A DNA stretch of 64,000 nucleotides from Equus caballus (Eukaryota; Chordata; Mammalia; Perissodactyla; Equidae): NCBI RefSeq assembly GCF_041296265.1, contig NC_091710.1:50783622-50847621 (forward strand), written 5' to 3'. A model generated the notes under the pieces. It was given only the letters and a program-made list of their open reading frames with translations, ran no database searches and was not told the DNA's origin. Below are positions 15,888-26,289 of this stretch, in pieces. The translations under genes were made by a program, and so were the position numbers. Position 1 is the stretch's first letter; each line of letters starts with the position of its first letter.

Positions 15888-16325
15888 ATGTTTGAGATAA
15901 CCTTTGCTAACTGCAGCTGTGCATACTCAGCATAATCAACTGTTGCTTAAAACTAACCAGTTCTTTCTCTTCCTTCTTAGTATATGAGTGAGCTGTTTTT
16001 CCAGGGTCAAGGTCCAGACATCAAGATTCTGCCTCACAGGGTTGAATGCAGGCTGAAGTGAAAACTAACCAGAAAAGTCCAGACAGTCCAGAGAAAAAAA
16101 TTCAGTCTTCAGGACCAACAGCAGTCTGGTGTGACGGCACCAACCCGCATGCCCCCATGCCCTCCTCACCTGCCTGAAACACCGAGTAAGAACCCCTACC
16201 TTTTCCCGGGCATGAGGTGGACTTGAGTTCTAACTCCCCTCTCCTCATCTGCCTGCCTTTAGATAATACACCTCTTTCCTTGCCACAAGCCTGACATTTT
16301 GCTTAAGTGACCTTCCTGCATACAA
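15888..16325 (+). mobile_element. Possible solo LTR of an endogenous retrovirus (fossil)
   Basis: The segment ends in an LTR-like U5 pattern ('cctctttccttgcc...aagcctgaca') and begins near 'tgtttgagataac'. No internal retroviral region is seen beside it. Family and age are unassigned; it is a broken fossil at best. It could also be unrelated sequence. Confidence 0.3.
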
Positions 16326-16329
16326 GTTT

Positions 16330-18080
16330 ACAAACATGCATTTGTGTACTGTAATAATAAGGGATGATTTTTTTCTACTAAAAATAAAATATATGTTAAT
16401 GAATATTTTAACATAGTGATATATATGTTCCTATAGATATATATAATACTGTTTACTTTAGCATCCCTTTAAGACTAAAGATTTTATATCTTCATGATAT
16501 TTGTATTTATTGGAATCCCATGTTGCCTCAGTTTTAATTATTTGAAGACTCCATCGGTACCTTTGATCAGTCAGTCTGAGTTTTATTAATGCCTAGATAT
16601 TTTCATAGATACTTTGCTGTATGGAGACTCTTTCCTATCCATTGTGGCAGGTGTTATCTGAGTAGTTTTCCTGATCTTATTCCTTCTACTGGCAGACTGA
16701 CAATTGCTTGAGTCTGTTGAGGTGGTTCCTTTTAGGATTTTTGTCTTGTTTTCTGCCTCAGTGTGTAATTTTTGATAAATATATTTTCCTTACAACAATA
16801 AACCATTTCAACAGTCAACAAGTTATATAATCTGTTTAATGATTTCTTTGAACAAAATGGAAACTAGTCAACAGTCCAGACTCTGCTTAATGGAGTTAAA
16901 TATCTATCACATACAATTACGAATTGACTTAAAATGCATTTGTTATTGTCAAAAATAAGTGTTTGGTAAGTCAGTGACATTGGTGACAGCAGACGTTTAC
17001 TGCATTGTGGAAATTGAATTTTGACAAATTTATTTTCTGCAAATTGCTCTTATGGGGTATACTATATTCAGTAGTTACCCTTCAGCTAGCTGTGGTCTTC
17101 CTGAGAGTCCAGAATTTTTCAAAATCACCTTGGGGACTACGGATCTGCTCTATCTTTCCTTTAATGGCAGGAGAGGGATTTACCTCCCACCAGGGCCTCC
17201 TAGGTATTTTCTGGTCCAATGAGTTACCCTGGAAGGACCCACAAAGAGTATGCCCAGAACTCTGGAAATTTCAAAGATTCACCTGATGTCCAGTAAAGGC
17301 TGGAGCTGTCCTGGGAGAAATGAGAGTACAGCCTGCCCAAAGTAACCTCAGGAAGGTCCATGTCCTCCAAGGAGAGCAGAGCCATGGGACCCTGCTGGCC
17401 CGGGTGGCACGTGCAGTCCAGGAGAGCAGAAGGTAGGACACCTGGGCTTTGCAGGCTGAAGGAGTCCTGGAGGAGTCCTATTCCCTGCAGTCCAGGCTTC
17501 TCAATGCTAAGGGGAGGCCCCAGTGTGGATCTGAGGTCCTGCCCTCCTGTAGGGACTCGCCCAACCAGCCAACTGCTGAACAGCTGAAAACTGTAGAGTG
17601 ATCTCTGGAAGGTAGGAGGGGATCAGAGTCCCTGCACCTCTGCCCTCTAGACTCTGCTCGAGGACTCTGCATGGGAGTGACCAGGTTCGCACACGTTCTC
17701 CATGCCCTTGATATCCCCTCCTGCTGCTTCTCTGCCCTCAGGGAACACATTCCATTATGTGACCCTAGGTCTGTGACTCCAAATTATATCACAGGCAGCT
17801 GATTGGTCCATTGTCATTCACTTAGGTGTCTCTCTAATCTAAATTTCATCTACTTCTCTAGTATTAATATCATTATTTAAATTATGTATGTCATTTTGGT
17901 CGTTGTAATTGTTACTCATCTTTATTTTTATTGTAACTTTACCTAGGAATCATTTTTGCGGTGGTTGTTCTAAACATTGAAAAGATTTGTCAGTGAAAGA
18001 AGGATCAGATTTTCTGAGGGTAATTATGGGGGGAGGTCCCTGTAGGCAGACATAGCATCACTGACATTGGACTGTCTGCT
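16330..18080. other. Intergenic, no gene recognised
   Basis: An AT-rich first half (16,330-17,080) is followed by a more GC-rich part (17,090-17,760) with short, mutually overlapping frames on both strands. No family motif or convincing splice structure was found. Confidence 0.4.
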
Positions 18081-18089
18081 GCCATTTAA

Positions 18090-18790
18090 AAGAAGGAGCC
18101 TACCTCCAGGGTCCCTGCTTGGCCTCAGTTATTCAGTAGGCCTGTCTGCTCTGGCCCAGGTTCTCATCTCCTTTTCTTTCTTGGCCTCTTCACCTCCATG
18201 TCCCTGGCCTCAGTTCCTCTACACTGGATTCCCCCACTCCCCTCCACATCTCCTCACCAACCAAATGCAAGAGTTAGGTCTCCTCTTGGGAACAGGGCTG
18301 CTCACTTTCCTAAAAGTTACACCAATTACCCTCCTCTTCACTCAGACTCAGATCCCTTCTGCCTTCCTCTTTACCCTCCCTACCCATCATCTCAGCTCTG
18401 GCCACCAATCCCACCTTAAGCCCTGTGCTACTCCTCCTCAACTCCTGACATATTTCCAGCCATGCCGTGACTCGCTTCCTGTTGATTGCCCAGGTGAATG
18501 TCAACTGGCTCGAGTGACAAGGCCCTCCTCTCCTGCCTCAGTTCACCTCCGATGAGTCAGCTATTCTACACCTTGGCCCTGCCCCTACGTACCTGTATCT
18601 TCCCTTCGTCTCAGTCAAGGACCTCCCTCTCCCCAAGTTGCACTAGCAGCCTTTAGTGCTTCAGCCTCACAAACATGTCCCTTCCTTCTGACACTTCAGT
18701 AGTCTCAGTGACACTCCCAGGCCCCTCAGGCCCAGCCTTCCAAGAAGTGGTCCCTAACCACTGGGACTGAAGACCCTGCCCATGTGCATG
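18090..18790. other. Pyrimidine-rich tract with a 162-codon open frame, unassigned
   Basis: The plus strand is strongly C/T-rich for about 700 bp. A plus-strand frame (18,067-18,555) is open for 162 codons, but its protein is a Leu/Pro/Ser-rich translation typical of pyrimidine-rich DNA, with no motif I recognise. It may be a decayed exon or old repeat. I do not call it a gene. Confidence 0.35.
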
Positions 18791-18957
18791 CCACTTCCTC
18801 CATCGTGACTTTGGAGTGAGAGCTCTACAAAGGCTTCAGAAAAAGGGATAAGAGAGACTAATGCAACTGATAGAAAAAAAGTCATTTTAAGAGAACTGTC
18901 TATGGAAAATCTCATCCTTCAAAAAGTCACCGGGAAGTTTGACTTTAAAAATTAAGT

Positions 18958-19226
18958 GTAGACTCAGCCCTGTGGCCAAGTGGTTAAGTTTGCGCGCTCC
19001 GCTGCGGTGGCCCAGGGTTTCACCGGTTCAGATCCTGCGTACGGACATGGCACCGATCATCAGGCCACGTTTAGGACGTGTCCCACATGCCACAACTAGA
19101 AGGACCTGCAACTGGGATATACAGCTATGTACCGAGGAGGATTGGGGGAGATAAAGCAGAAAAAAGAAAGAAAAAGATTGGCAACAGTTGTTAGCTCAGG
19201 TGCCAATCTTTAAAAAAAAAAAAAGT
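18958..19226 (+). mobile_element. ERE1-type SINE, full length
   Basis: The head 'gactcagccctgtggccaag' with 'tggttaag', the B-box-like 'ccggttcagatcc', the body 'ccacaactagaaggacctgc' and the tail 'ttgttagctcaggtgccaatc' plus poly-A mark a full-length perissodactyl tRNA-derived SINE inserted in plus orientation. Confidence 0.9.
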
Positions 19227-19229
19227 GTA

Positions 19230-21230
19230 GATGACAGTCTTCTCAGAATTCAGAACCATTTCTCAGGGTGTACACTTTAGTCACTTAATTGAACCTTTCG
19301 GAAAAGAGGGATGAAATTCTGAAATGGATCTGGAAGAGATAGGTGGAGCTGTAGGAAAATGTGTAATCCAGTCTGACTTAGGAAGGAATGGACCAAATCA
19401 TTAACTCTTCTTTCCAAGTGAAAACAGCAGTGGATGCAAAATACCAGCATCAACATGATTGATAAGCGATCAGGAATACTTCATTTATTTCCTTATTCCC
19501 TTACTTGTCAAATTTCCAAAATTAGACACCATATTTTTCCAGCTTTATGGAGACGATCATCGACAAATAAAAGTGTATACCTTGAAATTGTGGAATGGGA
19601 TGATTTGAACACATGGATATTGGGAAATGCTCACCACGGTCAACTGAAGGAACACGTCCCTCACCTCACGTGGTCTCACATCCGCTTTGACACATGGTGT
19701 GGTGAGAGAGCTAAGGATCTACTGTCAGAGAATTTCAGGTATAAGAATAGAAAGTCTAGTCCTGTAGTTGACAATGTTACAATTTCTAGGGGAAATAGGA
19801 TGAAATCAAGAGGTGCAGGCTTTTACCTATCAATGAAGTTAACCGTAACGACTGAAAAAGGAATAAAAAACAGATGACTCAAACACAGTACTTTCTTCTG
19901 CCAAGCATAATGCTTTCAGGTCAACTTCATGCTTTGAAAGACAGATGAACAGACAAAGAGCCCACAGGGTCTGCTGCTTTTCCACCCTGTGCTGCACGTA
20001 CTGCCAGGGCCCCGAAACAAGAGGAATGACGGCATCTCGCCTCTTGGAAATAAAGACCCAACTTATTTGGCATTGGCCAATGATACAATTGTACATAGCA
20101 CATGCTAGCAAAATCAAAGAAAACCTCTTTGAATGAACAGCTACTTTCAACAAAATAATGAAACTCCAAATCAAATGACCAAAATATGGAGCATTTGTGT
20201 GTAATTTCCATCAGAGTTTAATTAAGAAGAAAGATTACTGACAATACCCCTTCTTGTCAATATATGTCTATTATATATAATAGATCCATATATTAGATCC
20301 AGGAAAACTTTTGTAGTTTTATGAAAAAACTCTATCAAATACCCCTAATTGAAATAAAGTGACAAGTAAATAAGGGGTAGTTAATACATATTGTAGTTGG
20401 GGAAAAAAATCACCAAAGACACTTTCTCTTCCAATTAATGGATAATTCCATCAATTCTATTCAAAATCCCAAGGCATTTATCTTAAGAAATGAGGAGACA
20501 ATTGAAAAATTAAGAAGTAAAAGAATGGAGCCAGAAATAGTATATGAAAATTTCTATAATTAGAGGTGTTAAAGGGATTTTCTTTTCTTTTAGAAAGGAA
20601 AGAAATTATTCTTGGGAAGCAGTTCCTGAGAGTGGTGGGTGCCACCTTGGTTTAATGGTGGGAGGGACCACGGGGCACAAGGCCAGTGGTGAGTGATTCA
20701 GGGGGGCACACAGTCCTTGGAATTCGGGGATGCAGGATGAGCCCCCCAAGCTGCTATGGGAGATCCCAGTGTGGTCCCCTGCTACCCAGGGTGGAAGTGA
20801 CCAGGATGGGACCTAGCCCTGGCTACAGGGCTGTGGACTCAGGTCATGTGATCAGATTCATAGATGATTAAAGAAATACAAATTTAATAGTTGATACAAT
20901 CGCAAAAGCATGCAAGTCACAAACTGTAGAAACTCTCCAGCCTGTCAACTGTATGGAAAAATGGAGACACTCCACCAGCAATAGTGGCAGTGGTATTTGT
21001 TGACCTGCTTTGTAGGACAAGAAGTTCCCTTGGACTAAATGAGGAATTTCCCCAATGAGGTTACTCAACATTTCCATTCCTGTCTCTTAATCAAAACCCA
21101 GACACGAGCCTAACACTTTCCGTGGGACTGAGGGCTAGTGGAAGAGAAATGGTGAAAATAATACAAATATCAACCAATCAGAGAGGAGGCTAAAAGAGAA
21201 AGCTCCCATTCACCGACATAACTACATAGT
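19230..21230. other. Intergenic; possible very old L1 shreds
   Basis: The stretch at 19,530-19,680 vaguely resembles an L1 3'-UTR ('ccagctttatggagac', 'caaataaaagtgtatacc'). The 147-codon frame 19,434-19,877 lies across it and has no family motif. A cysteine-bearing plus frame (19,945-20,136) was examined and rejected as a defensin. No gene is supported. Confidence 0.4.
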
Positions 21231-21640
21231 AAAGGACTGTTACACTGAGTGAACTAGAGTTACGATTCTCCACACAGAAACTTCTCGAGAACAATGATTT
21301 GAGTCACGAGACAAAGTACAAAGGGAGCCATTCACAGAAGGACAGATATTCTCTGATGCCCTGTCTTTGAATTTCCAGAGCTGTCCAATTCAAACAGATA
21401 TAAAAGAAAATGGTGGTAGAAAGGTCGGCAGGGAGGGAAAAAATGAAGACTTAGTGTTGAATAGACATGGAGTTTCGGTTGGGGAAAATTAAAAGCTTGG
21501 AAAATGGATGACAGTTTTGGTTGTACAACTGAATTTCCTCTATGCCATAGAACTCTAAGCTGCACTGCGTTAAATTAGTAAGTATTATGTCACACATATG
21601 TTACCACAATAACAACGATGCGAACTGGAGGAAGAAACAG
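21230..21640 (+). mobile_element. L1 LINE 3'-UTR fragment (old)
   Basis: Matches the L1MA/MB-like 3'-UTR pattern in sense: 'aaaatggtggtagaaaggtc', 'agtttcggttggggaa', 'gttgtacaactgaatttcct' and 'atgttaccacaataac'. It is diverged, and its subfamily is not assigned. Confidence 0.55.
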
Positions 21641-21847
21641 GCATATACACAAACATTTATTTATCTTATAGAGAATAGATATTCTTACAAGTATGCATGG
21701 ATGTAGATAGGAGTTTCAAAATGGGTGAAAATGCTAAACGAGACAGGATAGTTCAAGGCTTCAAGATCAGCTGAGATCAAGGCTGGGAAGATTAGCTTGA
21801 TTGATTGATAGATATCCCCTTCACACAGTCATGTGACCTTGAAACGC

Positions 21848-21855
21848 TATAAAAG
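21848..21855 (+). promoter_or_regulatory. Orphan TATA box
   Basis: A perfect TATAAAAG on the plus strand inside a relatively GC-balanced patch. Only a 24-codon frame (ATG at 22,001) follows within 200 bp and no family is recognised. It may belong to a lost gene, a solo LTR or chance. Confidence 0.25.
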
Positions 21856-22317
21856 CCTTCCCCCAAAGGAAACTCCCCCACTGACGCTTCCTCAGTCACC
21901 TTGGAACCTGCATTGTGTCCAGGGCACTTGGTCTTCCACCCAACGTTCTAGAATCTACTGTCCTCTATGAGAACTTTCAAGATTCCTCTTCCTCTGAAGA
22001 GAATGACTTGTAGTGAGACACGTCATGGTAGTGCAAACATGTCCTCTAGCTCCAGGAAACTTGGAGGTGACTGTTGAATGAAGAGAAAGAGTCACAAGGA
22101 GCTGGCTACTTCTGTTGAATCAGCCACTGCCCAGAGCTGCTGGGTGTACAAATTGTGGAAACCAAGATGATACCTCGGTACAGACACACAGGCAGCACTG
22201 CCCTCTTTCATTGTGTGAGTAGAAGTTACATTTCAAAGGGTACTTATCAAAGTGGTGTGTAAAGTTCTTTTATATTGAAATCCGTTTTATAAGATTGAGT
22301 CAAATTGCGGAGATGAC

Positions 22318-22567
22318 TTTTTTTTTTGATTTTTTGAGGAAGAGTGGTCCTGAGGTAATATCCACCATGAATCCTTCTCTTTTTGCTGAGGAAGATCAGC
22401 CCTGAGCTAACTTCTGTGCCCATCTTCCTCTGTTTTGTATGTGGGATGCCTACAACAGCATAGCGTGATAAGCTGTGCATAGGTCTGCACGCGGGTTTGG
22501 AACTGGTGGACCTTGGGTCCCCGAAGCAGAGCAATTGAACTTAATCACTATGCCACTGGGCCAGCCC
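22318..22567 (-). mobile_element. ERE2-type SINE, antisense, near full length
   Basis: The plus strand runs from poly-T through 'tgaggaagatcagccctgag', 'tgtgcccatcttcctctgtt' and 'gtatgtgggatgcctac' to the terminal 'cactgggccagcccc'. This is the complement of an ERE2-type element. Confidence 0.9.
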
Positions 22568-22569
22568 CT

Positions 22570-23070
22570 ATGGGGATGACTTTTAAACTGGAAGATAATA
22601 GGAGACTAGGAATTTAATCCATATTTGTCTACCAGTTTCTGAATTTGGGGACAGTGGGTAAAGGGCTCAAAGATGTGCTTTGCAGATTTTAAACCGTTCC
22701 CTGTCTTGGAATGAGATGTCTTGACTCTGTGGAACGATTTCAGTGCAAATTCTGATGTGCAATATTGTCATGGCTTTGTTCATTTGGGTTATCCAATGTC
22801 GTTAGAAAGTTGTATTGTAAAATGTTCTTTCAATATTAAAATTCTCCCAAATATGACATATTGTACATGATTTTTATTTCTAAGCATGCAGATCATTTTA
22901 AAAATTACTTTTATTCACCTAAGTCTCTTTCACTGGGTAAAGGGGAGCTTGATAGCATCCGTGGTTTCCTATAAATACAGATGCTCGGGCACACTCAGCC
23001 CCACTGCATCAATGCATGCGTATTGACAGTGTGCTGAAGTGAATCTTAGGCAGATCAAAGTGAGGTAAGC
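22570..23070. other. Intergenic, nothing recognised
   Basis: Unique-looking AT-rich sequence without long frames or a recognised repeat. Confidence 0.4.
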
Positions 23071-23074
23071 ATGA

Positions 23075-23242
23075 CCTCACCTTGACCCACATCGGACTCA
23101 GTTGGGGAGATTTAATAAATATACATTTTTTAGTCCTACTCCCAGAGATACCAACTGGGGTGTGTTTTTTGGAACCCAGGCACTGGGATGTTAAAATCTC
23201 TCCAGATGATTCCAGCGGGTGGCAAAGTTTGAGAACCACTGG
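23075..23242. mobile_element. MER5-type DNA transposon fossil (hAT-Charlie)
   Basis: The segment 'ctactcccagagatacc' through 'ccagatgattccagcgggtg' to 'gtttgagaaccactgg' is the characteristic self-complementary body and terminal inverted repeat of MER5-class non-autonomous hAT elements. Confidence 0.6.
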
Positions 23243-23244
23243 AG

Positions 23245-24360
23245 GTGGTGAGCACAGATATCAGCTGAGTCACATGCTATTTACAGTTTCTAATTTGGGA
23301 AAAGATCTCACTAGCATCAAGAAAACTCACATAGCTCTGTAGAGGATTTCCTTCGGGAGAGTAAATGACCGCTCCTACCTCTCTATAGAACACCCATTGG
23401 CAGGTGCTTCATTCTGCAGAGGTCTGTGCCTCAGGAGCAGGGAAGTCGTTGGTTGAGTGCACAAGGTCTTGGCAAACAAGGGAAAAATCATGAGGCCACA
23501 CTTGGGTGAAGCACTAGCCTGACATAACTTCTGAAATGGTCCAGTCTTCTTGGGACCCAGGTCAGAGGTGCTTCCTTTCGACCCGTAGCCCCTTGTCTCA
23601 TGGCCGTCATCCTGCCTCATTACTGTCTTCTAGAGTCTGACAAAACCAAAATCATTTTGCTCCTTATTTCTGGCAATGTAAAGACTCTGGAGAGACACTG
23701 AAAGATTTCTACCTTTTGGAATCCTTTGAGCATTACAGGAGTCAGGGAATAGAAGGGTCGATCATAGATGGTAATCTGGGTTTTGAATGATTCCAGCAGG
23801 GTTATGTGGGCTTTGATCTGCAAGTACAGGGATCAGGATGTAAGAAGATATGAAGCTTTTATTAAAACAGCATTGTTGCTGTGGCCACCCCAGAAGAGCC
23901 TGACGTCATTTCAGAGATAACTGTATTCCCTAAATCATTCTAGGTGATTTCTATGGGAACTCAGAGTTGGGAACCCTTTAGCTAACATTCCTTCTCACGC
24001 TCTAATGAACGAAGAAAAATCTTGGCTCTACAGGGCTCAATTCTAGAAAATTAAAATTTTGAAAGTTTAAGATGGACCCATAAATTTTCATTTTTAACTA
24101 GGTCCATGGTGATGGTCATCCCTCCAGACATACTTCCAGTAGCACTAAGCCCGGGAAAGAAGGCACAGGACATAAGCCCTGACATCCAACCATCATCTCT
24201 CAACAGAAACACAGTGAGTTTCAATGAAGATCACCCATGGTCTCCCCCAAAGGTTCCATTATTTGCTTAACTTCAGGTAAATGAGAGAAGAATAGAGGAA
24301 GAAACAGAGTCTGAGCAGGGCAAGTTTCAGAAAACAGGATATGTTTTTACATTAAACAAA
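23245..24360. other. Intergenic, no gene recognised
   Basis: Frames here (for example 23,375-23,620 minus) are short and motif-free. It lies just downstream of the FAM90A-like relic in that relic's direction of transcription. Confidence 0.4.
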
Positions 24361-24361
24361 C

Positions 24362-26283
24362 TTTATTCAGCAACTACTGAGTGGTTACAGGTTTGTTATG
24401 GTATGCTGTGTGTTTGTGAGTTCTTTCCTGGAGGTCTGACAGGGGCAATCTTGCAAGGAGATCCAGGCAGTTCTCTTGTCTGTTACCAAGATGCAGAGTT
24501 TGGATTCCTGGCCAAATATAGGTGTGGCAGGTTGTAAGTTTGGCTTTGATTTCACAATAGGATACTTGGCTTGAACCTGGGGATTTAGGGCAGGGCCATG
24601 GCCAAGTACTTTGGTGGCAGCCTGGGGAGCATCACGGGAGCCAACATTAGGCACTTTGTCTGTGAGCTTAACAAGGAGGGTAAAGTCCTGACCAAAGTAC
24701 CAGAATGTAGGCTGGAGGGAATCCGTGGTATCCACTCCTTGACTATCTTATCCAGTAGGCAAAAAGAAGTTTAGTTGAAGTTTTTTGATAGGAGACACAG
24801 AAGGGTATCTCATGGCACTTTTCTTGAGAGTTGGCTGACCTGTGAGAACAGGATCTAAGACAGATTTCCTCTTGGAATTTGGAGGGGCATTGGTCTGCTA
24901 GGATGCTGTAAGAGAAGACACCGCTCCTAAAGTATATATTAGGATTGCCTCTCAATAAATGGAACATGGAAGTCAACTAAACTAAAAGCTGCAGAGCAGG
25001 TAAAAATAAATTTAGCAGCAAAATTATTACAAGTGGTCATTTTAGTATGAAAAGAAATTCAACCCGGTTATGTTGAGGAGAAAATAAATCATAATATGAA
25101 CCTGTTATAATTTTGTCATACTAAAAGTAAGCATTTTAAATATTATGTCTTGTTAATGAAGTCAAAACAAGCTGTTTCTGTCTGGGAATGTCAGAGCTAA
25201 TGCTGTTTTTAATGTGTGTGATGGACTATTTGGGACTATTTATTGCAACTTAAAAGATATTCTTGCATATAGGATTCTAGTTTTTGGAGGCATCTAATTT
25301 ATCATTTGCATATGCCCCCTCTAGCATGGTGTTCACAACCATACAAGTAACCATAGACAAAGAAAGATTGAAGGAAAGGTGACAACTGAGGATACACCAG
25401 TAAACTGGAGTCTCATTGGAGACAATGGAATTTTAAGGAGTTTATCACCCAGAAGAAGCCTGGGAGTGAAGCAATTCAAGGTTACCCAGAAGAGAAAAAG
25501 AGCAGGTGTACCAGGAATTCCAGGGTATTTAGAAGGGAAATGGAGCCTCACTCTCAGATGGCCACCATGTTCTATCAATTCCATCCAATTTTATTGCTTT
25601 ATCCCTTGGAGTCTCCTTGGATATTCCTAAGTTACAAGCCTAGCTCAGCTGCAATTCTCGCCTATTCTTTTTGTCCTGTCCACAACAGGAATAAAAATTC
25701 TTGGGGTCCAGTCTTCTTCAGTGTTTTAGGGTGAGGCAAGTACTGAAGTCTTGTGAACTCTGCTAGGACTGCCCTGTCCCTCATCTCAGACCCATCGATC
25801 AACTGCAGATAGTTGGCCAGTTTTCCCCATTAATTTAGGCTATTGTTTTTGTGTCTGTGATGTGCAAAGGTCCCACTTGTGCCCTTCTCTCTCCCTCTTA
25901 GTGTTTCTTAAAGAGTGGAATGAGCTTCTCCCTGGTTCGGACCCCTGAAGGATATGGGGTTCTTGTCTCTTTCCCTCCTGGGTGGAGGTCCTTTACTGGA
26001 GATGGCTGTACACATGGTGGGGAGGTGCCTAAATAAAGTATCTTTAGGGTACAATGACCTAGGATTGGTTACAACCTTCCACACTTTCTTTCATCTTTGT
26101 TTCTTCTCTCTTTCAGTCTTGTTAGAGGATCCTGAGTTCCAGAGCTTCCAGGGCTCTTTGGTTCCAAGTTCCTCTCTTTATTTGGCCCAAGGGCTAAGGA
26201 CACAGAGCCCCATCTTACCACTTCATGGGGCAGCTCAGGCTTCCTGTGGTGTGCCCAAAGGCTCTGCAGTCCTTGCATTGCAC
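24362..26283 (-). pseudogene. FAM90A: FAM90A-like pseudogene with CCHC zinc-knuckle exon
   Basis: Two exon relics on the minus strand align with the FAM90A family. One starts at 26,283 after an acceptor (ccacccacag) and reads CKDCRAFGHTTGSLSCPMKW, matching the zinc knuckle CKNCEAFGHT...CPMKCW with C-x2-C-x4-H-x6-C spacing; a stop follows within two codons of PMKW. The 3' exon starts at 24,905 after tctcttacag and reads NSKRKSVLDPVL, VSPIKKLQL and DAPQAATKV...NPQVQAKYPIV, paralleling human SKRPRVDPVL, LSPLRKASL and EVPQAASK...SPQAQDKRPAV. It has an in-frame stop, ends far short of the human C-terminus, and has an AATAAA at 24,362-24,367. A weak candidate first exon with ATG lies at 27,062-27,099. 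FAM90A function is unknown. This copy is broken. Confidence 0.65.
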
Positions 26284-26289
26284 CTGTGG

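Noticed and set aside
18067-18555. 162-codon plus frame as a gene
   Set aside because: Its composition reflects a pyrimidine-rich tract. There is no motif, start context, splice context or known family.
19434-19877. 147-codon plus frame as a gene
   Set aside because: It overlaps sequence resembling an old L1 3' end and has no family motif.
19945-20136. Cysteine-rich plus frame (RVCCFSTLCCTYC) as a defensin
   Set aside because: Spacing fits neither alpha- nor beta-defensins, and there is no signal-peptide exon nearby.
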